A DNA stretch of 35,789 nucleotides, from the IMG/VR virus record IMGVR_UViG_3300004151_000021, positions 1-35,789 of that record. One strand, 5' to 3'. The stretch is from a virus. Numbering within the stretch: the stretch's first letter is position 1; the number at the start of each line of letters is the position of its first letter. The notes beneath the pieces were generated by a model. It was not told the DNA's origin, ran no database searches, and worked only from the letters and a program-made list of their open reading frames with translations. Below are positions 12,559 to 19,825 of this stretch, piece by piece. A program made the translations under genes and the position numbers.

Positions 12559-14009
12559 CACTTCCAGCACTCTCAATTGTCAAATCAGGCGCTGATGTTG
12601 GCTCTGTGCCGCCAAATAATCTTGAAATTGAGCAGAGCCTATTAGGAATTCTGCTTTCAAATAATAGAACTTATTACAGCGTTTTTGAGATTGTCACGTC
12701 GGATGATTTTTATGACCCTTTTCATGGTCGGATTTATAGCGCCATATCAAAAACGATTGATGCGGGCCGTGTTGCCGATCCGCAAACGTTACGCGCTATT
12801 TTTGAAATGGACGCGACGCTTAATGTTGCCGGTGGTGCCACGCAATATCTCGTTGGGCTTGTGGCTGGTACAATATCAACTATTAATGCGGCAGACTATG
12901 CACGTCACATTCAAGAGCTTTCCGTTCGTCGTAAACTTATTGCCTTCTCAAGCGAAGTTCGTCTTATAGCCTGCGACATGGAAGCGCCACCGTCTAGTGC
13001 AGACGATCTTGTGGTTAAGGCTGAGAATGCTCTTTTTCAGATTGCAGAGCGTCGCACGAAAGATAGCGTGGCCGACATGGAAGGAGCCTTTGCCGAGACG
13101 ATGGATCGGATTGACGCGGCCCATAAACTCGGCGGCGGTATTTCAGGATTGAGCGGTGGCATCAAGCGTTTGGACGAATGTCTGTCTGGTTTTCAAAAAG
13201 GCTTTCTTTATACGTTGGCTGGACGCCCCTCTATGGGTAAGACGGCTGGCGCAGTAACCATAGCCGTTAATGTCGCCATGACGGGCGCTAAGGTCATGTT
13301 TAACTCTCTTGAAATGGATCGAACACAGATCATGCAGCGCCTGATTGCCCGCATAACGGGCTTCTCGTCGCAAAAGCAAATGGGGCGACTTGAGGCAGAT
13401 GATTTTTCGCGCATCCTTGAGGCAAAAAAAGAAATATTGAGCTTGCCGCTTTATATCGATGATCGTTCGCGGCTCAATATCTCACAAATTCGAGGGCGGG
13501 CTATTCGTCAGAAAAGGCGTTTTGGGCTTGATTTTCTTGTGATCGATTATCTCGGTCTTATGGCCGCAACTGACGCGAAAATTAACCGAAATTATCAGAT
13601 CGAGGAAATAACAAAGGGCCTTAAGGACCTAGCTAAAGAGCTGAATATTCCGATTTTGCTCTTGTCACAAATCAACAGATCAGTCGAGACGCGAGACGAC
13701 AAAAGGCCAACGCTGGCCGACCTTCGCGACAGTGGCGCTATCGAGCAGGACTCTGACGTCGTGATGTTCGTTTATCGCCATGAATACTATCTTTTGCGGT
13801 CGGAGCCGATGCAAAAACCGGGCGAGAAGGAAGAAGTCTTCAACGACCGTTATGCGCAATGGGAGGGCGATCTGTTGCGCTCACGTGGGCGCGGCGAAAT
13901 TATAGTGGCAAAGAACCGCCAAGGAGAAACGGGCACAATACCGCTCAGATATGAGGCTTGGCGTTGCTTTTTTTATGAGGATGAGGGCGGCGTAAATGGC
14001 AAAGCTTAA
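12555..14009 (+). CDS. dnaB: replicative DNA helicase, DnaB family
   Basis: A 484-aa hexameric 5'-3' helicase of the DnaB type. The N-terminal domain (about 20-165) is followed by the RecA-like motor: Walker A GRPSMGKT at 223-230, Walker B FLVIDYLGLM at 327-336, SQINRSVETR at 371-380 and the DnaB signature DLRDSGAIEQDSD at 389-401. Length and motifs are complete. It carries the phage's own helicase for replication and overlaps the following initiator-like gene by 14 nt. No separate DnaC-type loader is seen, so loading may depend on the next gene or on host factors. Confidence 0.96.
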   Translation: MTLPALSIVKSGADVGSVPPNNLEIEQSLLGILLSNNRTYYSVFEIVTSDDFYDPFHGRIYSAISKTIDAGRVADPQTLRAIFEMDATLNVAGGATQYLVGLVAGTISTINAADYARHIQELSVRRKLIAFSSEVRLIACDMEAPPSSADDLVVKAENALFQIAERRTKDSVADMEGAFAETMDRIDAAHKLGGGISGLSGGIKRLDECLSGFQKGFLYTLAGRPSMGKTAGAVTIAVNVAMTGAKVMFNSLEMDRTQIMQRLIARITGFSSQKQMGRLEADDFSRILEAKKEILSLPLYIDDRSRLNISQIRGRAIRQKRRFGLDFLVIDYLGLMAATDAKINRNYQIEEITKGLKDLAKELNIPILLLSQINRSVETRDDKRPTLADLRDSGAIEQDSDVVMFVYRHEYYLLRSEPMQKPGEKEEVFNDRYAQWEGDLLRSRGRGEIIVAKNRQGETGTIPLRYEAWRCFFYEDEGGVNGKA

Positions 14010-14676
14010 TAACCCAAATAATCCTCGATCAATCTTTTACTGGAATGACTGGGCAAATGACCCATGTCTGCGCCTTTGCTGCTATGCGGCAAAGGGCTTT
14101 TGGATGGACCTTATGGCTATCGCTGCAAAGTGCGAACCCTTCGGCCACCTTTCTGTCAACGGGCGTCCTTTGAACCTCGATGATCTCTCACAATTGACAG
14201 GTCATCCAGCCGCAGAGTTGTCGCCCTTGCTGAACGAGCTGGAAACGAACGGCGTATTTTCTCGCGATGCGAAAGGTCGCATCTACTCCCGTCGCATGGT
14301 GCGTGATGAACGGGTTTTAGCAATAGCGCAAAAAAATGGTAAAAAAGGTGGCAATCCAACTATAGGCAACTCAAAGAGAAAATTGCAGGGGGTTAACCCA
14401 CCCCTTAACCCACCCCTTAACCCCTCTACCTATTCCTCTACCTCTTCCATACCCCCTAAATCCCCCAAGGGGGACTTCTTAAAATATAAAAATGAAGAAG
14501 GGGCAGGGCAAGCAGTGCCGTGGGAAAAACGGATCAGAAGCTTTTACAAAACAGGCTTTTGGAATGGCGAGCGGTACGGTGACACGCCTGACGGGCCGAG
14601 CTTTATTGGACCATTGGATGTTCTTGCGCTTGTGCGTGACGAACTCGGTATTTCAATCACGAAAGGAAATCTATGA
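13996..14676 (+). CDS. phage replication-initiator-like protein (DUF1376-type winged helix)
   Basis: A 226-aa protein. Residues about 12-115 (FYWNDWANDPCLRLC, GFWMDLMAIAAKCEPFGHL, TGHPAAELSPLLNELE, SRRMVRDE) match the winged-helix replication protein family common in alphaproteobacterial phages. A proline-rich linker (VNPPLNPPLNP, 131-141) is followed by a 70-residue C-terminal part. The linker DNA contains tandem 12-bp repeats next to an AT-rich stretch, as with lambda O and its origin, so the protein may bind its own gene. The start overlaps the end of dnaB by 14 nt; the end overlaps the next gene as ATGA. Confidence 0.75.
   Translation: MAKLNNPNNPRSIFYWNDWANDPCLRLCCYAAKGFWMDLMAIAAKCEPFGHLSVNGRPLNLDDLSQLTGHPAAELSPLLNELETNGVFSRDAKGRIYSRRMVRDERVLAIAQKNGKKGGNPTIGNSKRKLQGVNPPLNPPLNPSTYSSTSSIPPKSPKGDFLKYKNEEGAGQAVPWEKRIRSFYKTGFWNGERYGDTPDGPSFIGPLDVLALVRDELGISITKGNL
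14391..14424 (+). repeat. 12-bp iteron-like repeats in the initiator-like gene (candidate origin)
   Basis: TTAACCCACCCC occurs at 14393-14404 and 14405-14416 and partly at 14417-14424, with the palindrome GGTTAACC at 14391-14398. A 9-bp direct repeat CCTCTACCT follows, then an AT-rich stretch near 14478-14500. The inverted version of the core (GGTTAAG) recurs four times before the terminase gene. Repeats plus an adjacent AT-rich stretch inside an initiator gene fit an origin, but a coding explanation (PPLN repeats) is also possible. Confidence 0.5.
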
Positions 14677-15173
14677 GCAAGCGCTGCACTAGCCCGTCTT
14701 TCATCGTCAAGAAGAACTATTCTATTCTTGCCACCCCTGAGCGGCAAAAGAAGAATGGTGGCGTGGTGCGGGAATATGAGCCCGAAACACCTAACAGCCG
14801 CGTTATGGTCGTGCATCACAAGGCACGTGTGGAGTGCCAGCTTGATAGATGCCTGCGCATGAGCTGGATCGATAAGCCTGAATATGAAGCCGGGATTAAG
14901 TTCCGATCAGCATTCATGATCTACGCGGAGGGCGTGCGCGGAAAGGATAGCACGCAGGCCCTTATGATCGATGGGCGTGGTTGTGCTATGACTGATGCAG
15001 AACGGCGCGATAGGGCAAAGCACGTTGTCGATGATGCCTATAGCGTTGTATGCCCACTAGACAGAAGCATCCTGCGTCGCGTGTGTGGATTCGATGAACG
15101 AATCTTCAAAGAAGAATCGCACAAGCTTCATCGCTCACTTGACGCACTCGCAAGGCATTGGAAAATTGGATAA
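14673..15173 (+). CDS. DUF6456-like phage protein, end of the right early operon
   Basis: A 166-aa protein. The C-terminal half resembles the DUF6456 group of alphaproteobacterial phages: PEYEAGIKFRSAF, then RAKHVVDDAYSVVCPLDRSILRRVCGFD split over a helix pair, and HKLHRSLDALARHW at the end. Such proteins sit at the junction of early and late regions, the place held by antiterminator Q in lambda, but I know of no demonstrated activity. The start overlaps the preceding stop as ATGA. A terminator and 231 bp without a gene follow. Confidence 0.65.
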   Translation: MSKRCTSPSFIVKKNYSILATPERQKKNGGVVREYEPETPNSRVMVVHHKARVECQLDRCLRMSWIDKPEYEAGIKFRSAFMIYAEGVRGKDSTQALMIDGRGCAMTDAERRDRAKHVVDDAYSVVCPLDRSILRRVCGFDERIFKEESHKLHRSLDALARHWKIG

Positions 15174-15240
15174 ATAAAAGTGCTTGTAACCACCCGGATT
15201 TTAGACTAAAGATTGCCACACTCACCAAAGGTGGGCCAGA

Positions 15241-15274
15241 AAGCCGCTAGGGACAGTTCCCTAAGCGGCTTTTC
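15241..15274 (+). terminator. rho-independent terminator after the right early operon
   Basis: AAGCCGCTAGGGA pairs with TCCCTAAGCGGCTT around the loop CAGT, with one bulged base, and is followed by TTTT. It lies 67 bp after the last early gene and 131 bp before the small terminase gene, so it separates early from late transcription. An antiterminator would have to act here if late genes are read from pR. Confidence 0.8.
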
Positions 15275-15357
15275 CTTTGACTGTCTATATTTTCAGCGGG
15301 TCCTTCCTAGGTTAGAAGACATACGGTGCCACTGAGCCTTCCTAATTTTTAGTGGGT

Positions 15358-15395
15358 GGTTAAGTGTGAAGGGTTAAGTGGGTTAAGGGGTTAAG
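15358..15395 (+). repeat. four GGTTAAG repeats before terminase (candidate cos/packaging or control site)
   Basis: GGTTAAG occurs at 15358-15364, 15372-15378, 15381-15387 and 15389-15395, ending in the SD (AAGGAGG) of the small terminase gene. Spacing between starts is 14, 9 and 8 bp. In lambda-like phages cos with its terminase-binding sites lies just upstream of this gene, so these may bind the small terminase. The sequence is also the inverse of the repeat core at 14391-14424. Confidence 0.5.
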
Positions 15396-15404
15396 GAGGT
15401 TTTG

Positions 15405-16016
15405 ATGCAGCTGGAATTGAGTGAAAACAAAGCTCAGGTTTCAGATGAAAATCAAAATATCGTTTCAAAAACAGAATATGCTCGGCATCGTGAATGCTCG
15501 CAGGCGAACATTTCGAAATATCTGAAAAGTGGAAAAATAACAGCTCCTGCGATTCTGCCTGATGGGCGGATCAACATTGTACTTGCTGATGAGCAGTTGG
15601 CCCGCAACCTTGATCCTCAGCGCATTATAACCGGACCAGATGATCAAGATAATGCGCCATCACTTCCCGGCGCTGAAGATGGAAACCCAAGTTTTTCTGT
15701 CGAGCGGGCTAGGAGCGAATCTTTTAGAAGCCAAAAACTGGAGATCGAACTTGCGCGCCTGAAGGGCGAGCTTGTGTTGAGCGATGATGTATCACGCGCC
15801 GCCGAAGCTAATGCACGGTCGGTCCGGGACAAGTTTATGAACATGATTCCAGATCTTGTCATTAAGCTCGGGCTTTCGAATGAGCGCGAAGGTGAGCTGA
15901 TTATGCGTCAAGCTTTCATCAAGGCTTTCACGGAAGTTCATGCAGATATTGAGACAGGCTTGTTAGCTTCGCGCGGTACCGTGGAGGAAGAAACAACAGA
16001 CGATGGTGAATGGTGA
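15405..16016 (+). CDS. terminase small subunit (Nu1-like)
   Basis: A 203-aa DNA-packaging protein. The N-terminal 60 residues form a winged-helix-like domain (KTEYARHRECSQANISKYLKS split at the recognition helix, then PDGRINIV), and residues about 100-130 form a charged coiled-coil (ERARSESFRSQKLEIELARL) as in lambda Nu1. The C-terminal 60 residues likely bind the large subunit. AAGGAGG 5 nt before the ATG at 15405 fixes the start. It overlaps the large subunit gene by 14 nt. It should bind the site near its own 5' end, where four GGTTAAG repeats lie. Confidence 0.85.
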   Translation: MQLELSENKAQVSDENQNIVSKTEYARHRECSQANISKYLKSGKITAPAILPDGRINIVLADEQLARNLDPQRIITGPDDQDNAPSLPGAEDGNPSFSVERARSESFRSQKLEIELARLKGELVLSDDVSRAAEANARSVRDKFMNMIPDLVIKLGLSNEREGELIMRQAFIKAFTEVHADIETGLLASRGTVEEETTDDGEW

Positions 16017-18054
16017 AGCACGAACGGGGTTTGCTGATGGTGGCAAACTATACAGTTTGGTCTTTGCAAAGAGTTTATTGCCAGATCCAGATATGTCCAT
16101 CTCCGAATGGGCTGCGCGTTATCGGATTGTTCCGAGCGAAGCCAGTGCTCGGTCTGGCCCTTGGTCGAATGATGTTGTCCCATTCCTTAGCGAGATTATG
16201 GATTGCCTTTCGCCGCACCATCCGTGCGAGGAAGTTACTTTCTGTAAATCAGCGCAGGTCGCCGGAACGGAATGCGGCATTAACTTCTTTGGAGCTATTG
16301 CGCATCTTTTCCCTGGTCCGATGGGAATCTATTTGCCTAGCATTGACCTTCTTAAAAAATACAACACACAAAAACTTGATCCAACGATCAACGCATCGCC
16401 GATTTTAAGGCAGCGCGTTGCTGAGCAAAAGTCGAGGGATGAGAAAGGCTCAACGACACTTATCAAGAAGTTTCCGGGAGGTCTTTGTTTCCTTTCTACA
16501 AGCTCTTCATCGTCCGCCTTGCAATCAGTTTCGCTTAAATATCTGATCAAAGATGAGCTATCAGAATGGCCTGCGACGCTTGATGATCGTGGCGACCCAG
16601 ATACGCAGGTTGATAAACGAACAACGGCCTTTATTGGTCGCGGTCGAAAGATCTTCAATGTTTCGACACCGGCCATCAAAGGAAGCTGCAGGATCACTGC
16701 AAAATTCATGGCAGGTGATCAGCGACATTATTACGTTCCTTGCCCACATTGTGGTCATGAGCAGACCCTTGTTTGGGAACGGCTTCACTTTAATGATGAA
16801 CCTCCTTATGACGCGCATTATGTATGTTGCCATTGCGGCGCTTTGATTGAGCCTCGTCAGAAGAGAGAAATGATTGCAAAGGGCCGTTGGATTGCAGAAG
16901 CAAAAGGCGAGGGGAGGAACCCAAGCTTTCATATCAACCAGCTTTATAGTCCCTTTGTGCCTTGGAATTTTACCGTTGCAGAATACAAAAACGCGCTTGG
17001 CAAACCAGAGCAGGAAAAGGCATTTCATCAACAGGTTCTTGGCCTCGCCTATGAGGTCAAAGGCGAGGCCCCTGACGCTGACAAGCTTCTCGAGCGCGTT
17101 GAACCTTACAGACTGAGCCGCGTCCCGCCGGGCGCAATTCTCATTACCGGTGCGGCTGACGTTCAAGGTAATCGTTTAGAATATGGCATTTATGCGTGGG
17201 ACAAGTTCTTTTCATCGCACTTGATCGACAAGGGGGTCTTGGAAGGCGATCCGCATGAAGAATTTGTCTGGAAGAAGCTTTCCGAGGTCATAGACAGAAA
17301 ATATCAAGACCCTTGGGGAAACCCGCGAGGCATTGACGCTTTCGGTGTTGACACGGGATTTGCAAGTAACTGGGTCTATCGCTTTATTCGGCGGCAAGCC
17401 CATACGGAACGCGTTTATGCGCTTGATGGTCGCGGCGGTTCGCGCAACGCGCTTCATCCGCCGATTGGAACGCCGCGCAAGAGGGATATTAATATTGAGG
17501 GACGAAGCATCGGCGTCGTGATGCTTTACCCTGTCGGCACGTGGCCGATGAAGACAGAGCTTTACGCCAGCTTAAGGAAGACAATCGCGGGGCCTAATTC
17601 TGATGGGCTTTATCCTATCGGAACAGCTCATTATCCTGATGCCTGCGATATGGAATACTTCAAGCAGTTGACGGCTGAGTATCTGGCTGAAACTGACAAG
17701 CGCGACGGCTACGTCGTTCGTTCGTGGCGCAAGATTAGCGGTCAGGCAAACGAAGCCCTAGATATCGCAGTTTATGCGCGGGCGTTGGCGCATCGCGAGC
17801 TTGATCCTTTAACGGAAGCTGAGCTTTTGAGACTTGAGTCCATGCGTTGCGGTGGGCCAAAAGAATCAACGCTTTTTTCATGGGCCGGTGCATCCACAAT
17901 CAAGGTTGAAGACGATACCGGGCCGCAAGCAGAGCTAAGGATCGCGCCAAACGCTCAAGACGATCCAATAGAAGAAACAGAACAAGAGGCTTTTTTACAA
18001 CCGCGCCGTGAAAATTGGCTGCGCGGTCGTGGTGACAATTGGTTGGGGGGATAG
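16003..18054 (+). CDS. terminase large subunit, GpA family
   Basis: A 683-aa packaging ATPase/nuclease of the lambda gpA family. The deviant Walker A is CKSAQVAGTE (81-90), the Walker B region LKYLIKDEL (178-186) holds D184 and E185, and a zinc-ribbon-like insertion is at CPHC 247-250 and CCHC 275-278. The nuclease part begins near ITGAADVQGNRLEYG (about 381) with a further acidic residue in GVDTGFAS. Length and order are as usual. It translocates DNA into proheads and cuts concatemers, which with GpA implies cos-type ends. It overlaps the small subunit gene. Confidence 0.96.
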   Translation: MVNGEARTGFADGGKLYSLVFAKSLLPDPDMSISEWAARYRIVPSEASARSGPWSNDVVPFLSEIMDCLSPHHPCEEVTFCKSAQVAGTECGINFFGAIAHLFPGPMGIYLPSIDLLKKYNTQKLDPTINASPILRQRVAEQKSRDEKGSTTLIKKFPGGLCFLSTSSSSSALQSVSLKYLIKDELSEWPATLDDRGDPDTQVDKRTTAFIGRGRKIFNVSTPAIKGSCRITAKFMAGDQRHYYVPCPHCGHEQTLVWERLHFNDEPPYDAHYVCCHCGALIEPRQKREMIAKGRWIAEAKGEGRNPSFHINQLYSPFVPWNFTVAEYKNALGKPEQEKAFHQQVLGLAYEVKGEAPDADKLLERVEPYRLSRVPPGAILITGAADVQGNRLEYGIYAWDKFFSSHLIDKGVLEGDPHEEFVWKKLSEVIDRKYQDPWGNPRGIDAFGVDTGFASNWVYRFIRRQAHTERVYALDGRGGSRNALHPPIGTPRKRDINIEGRSIGVVMLYPVGTWPMKTELYASLRKTIAGPNSDGLYPIGTAHYPDACDMEYFKQLTAEYLAETDKRDGYVVRSWRKISGQANEALDIAVYARALAHRELDPLTEAELLRLESMRCGGPKESTLFSWAGASTIKVEDDTGPQAELRIAPNAQDDPIEETEQEAFLQPRRENWLRGRGDNWLGG

Positions 18055-18060
18055 AGCAGA

Positions 18061-18264
18061 ATGGCTTTTACGCAAAATGATCTTGAGGCTATTGATCGGG
18101 CCATTGCTGATGGTACGCTTTCAGTCGAAATCGAAGGCAAGCGTATTACTTATCGTTCTATGGATGATTTACGCAAATCCAAAAATATGATTGAAGCAGA
18201 GCTTGCACCTATGTCTGGTAAGGCACCGGTTTTAAGAACATTTGCCGCTTTTTCGCGTGAATAA
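18061..18264 (+). CDS. head-tail joining protein, gpW family
   Basis: A 67-aa protein of the lambda gpW type: MAFTQNDLEAIDRAIADGT, a short beta hairpin SVEIEGKRITYRS, then the second helix MDDLRKSKNMIEAEL. gpW fills the portal channel bottom after packaging and allows tail attachment. It lies between terminase and portal exactly as W lies between A and B in lambda. Stop at 18262-18264, one base before the portal start. Confidence 0.88.
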   Translation: MAFTQNDLEAIDRAIADGTLSVEIEGKRITYRSMDDLRKSKNMIEAELAPMSGKAPVLRTFAAFSRE

Positions 18265-18265
18265 A

Positions 18266-19825
18266 ATGGTGCAGAGCTCCTTGAATGATGTTGGTTTTCT
18301 TGATCGCGTAATCTGCGCGATTGCGCCTAAAATCGGCCATGAGCGGCTTTGTTATCGTGAACTTAACCAAAGGTATATTGAACGTTCTTCGACGCGATCT
18401 TATGACATCGCACGGCGCGGACGGAGTACGCAAGGCTGGCGCGCAGCTGGAACGTCAGCGACAGCAGAGATCGCCGGCGCGCTATCGCTTTCACGTTCAC
18501 GGGCCCGCGATCTTGTGCGTAACAACCCTTATGCAACCAGTGCGCTCAATAAGCTTCAAGCTAAGATTGTAGGCACCGGCATTAATCCACGAATCGAGCG
18601 TATGGCTGGCGGCAAGAAGATTCCAGACCAAACGCGTCACGATATTATGTCGGATTGGGCTTCGTTCTCTGAAAATTGCACAGCCGATGGTCTAACGGAT
18701 TTTAGTGGTCTTCAGTCACTTGTCGCCCGGACTGTTCCGGAAAGCGGCGAGGCTTTGGTTCTTTATGAGCCGCGTCCGACGTCATTTGGTCTGCGCATTC
18801 CTCTACAAATGCGCATTTTAGAGCCTGACTATTTAGACGACACTAAAAACGCCATTTTGGACAATGGCGGCGTGATTGTCGCTGGGGTTGAGTTTGATCG
18901 CTATTTGCGCCGGGTTGCCTATTGGCTCTTTGATGATCATCCTGGCGAATATTTTATATCGCGTCGTGGATCGTTGCAAAGCAGGCGCATTTCAGCGGAG
19001 TGGGTTGATCCGGTCTTCAATATGCTTCGCCCCGGCCAAGTGCGAGGCATGACGTGGTTTGCGCCTGTCGCGCTTAAGCTTCATGATATTGGTGATTATG
19101 AGGAAGCTGAACTTGTCCGCAAGAAAATAGAAGCCTGTCATGTCGGTTTCATCACGCGCCAAACGGGTGCTGCAAGCCAAACACAAGAAGGGCTTAAACG
19201 TGATGAATCTGGTCGCGTTATTGAAACAATGTCACCCGGTATTCTTCTGCGTGGTGCGCCGGGTGAGGACGTTAAGTTCAATAATCCGTCTGGAACGACC
19301 GGCGCAACGGAATATTTGACGCAACAGCTTCACGCGATCTCAGCTGGTCTGGGTCTTCCTTACTTCATGATGAGCAGTGATGTCAGTGCGACAAATTACA
19401 GTTCGGCGCGAGCTGCGATGTTGGATTTCTGGGATTTTCTGGATCATTGGCAATACAACATGATGGTACCGATGATGTGTCGCAAGGCGTGGCAGCGCTT
19501 TGCTCGTTATCGCACGGCGGGCCTCGGCAAAAGCATCGATCCAACTTTAAACATTGTCTGGACTCCACCCACGCGGCCCTTTGTTGATCCCGTCAAAGAT
19601 GCGGAAGCAGCGAAAGCACAAGTGCGTAGCGGCTTTAAAACATGGCGCCAAGTTGTCTCCGAAACAGGTTATGACCCCGATGATATTTTGGATGAATGTG
19701 AGGATACAAATCAGAGGTTTGATGAAAAAGGCTTGATCCTCGATTGCGATCCGCGCCGCGTTCAAGCCAGCGGTAAAAACCAAGATAAATCGAAAGAGGA
19801 AGGTGCTGCCGATGCCGAAAAATAA
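18266..19825 (+). CDS. portal protein, lambda gpB family
   Basis: A 519-aa portal subunit (a dodecameric ring in the family) that anchors terminase and later gpW. Recognisable parts are NPYATSALNKLQAKIVGTGI near the N-terminus, PESGEALVLYEPRP, RPGQVRGMTWFAPVALKLHD, LLRGAPGEDVKF and ISAGLGLPYFMMSSD in order, all typical of the gpB family. A frame extension to TTG at 18242 would overlap gpW; the ATG at 18266 is preferred. The C-terminus overlaps the start of the protease-capsid gene by 14 nt. Confidence 0.94.
   Translation: MVQSSLNDVGFLDRVICAIAPKIGHERLCYRELNQRYIERSSTRSYDIARRGRSTQGWRAAGTSATAEIAGALSLSRSRARDLVRNNPYATSALNKLQAKIVGTGINPRIERMAGGKKIPDQTRHDIMSDWASFSENCTADGLTDFSGLQSLVARTVPESGEALVLYEPRPTSFGLRIPLQMRILEPDYLDDTKNAILDNGGVIVAGVEFDRYLRRVAYWLFDDHPGEYFISRRGSLQSRRISAEWVDPVFNMLRPGQVRGMTWFAPVALKLHDIGDYEEAELVRKKIEACHVGFITRQTGAASQTQEGLKRDESGRVIETMSPGILLRGAPGEDVKFNNPSGTTGATEYLTQQLHAISAGLGLPYFMMSSDVSATNYSSARAAMLDFWDFLDHWQYNMMVPMMCRKAWQRFARYRTAGLGKSIDPTLNIVWTPPTRPFVDPVKDAEAAKAQVRSGFKTWRQVVSETGYDPDDILDECEDTNQRFDEKGLILDCDPRRVQASGKNQDKSKEEGAADAEK

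Noticed and set aside
16561-17166. Long minus-strand frame opposite the large terminase gene
   Set aside because: Lies within a conserved GpA gene, has no ribosome site and no domain.
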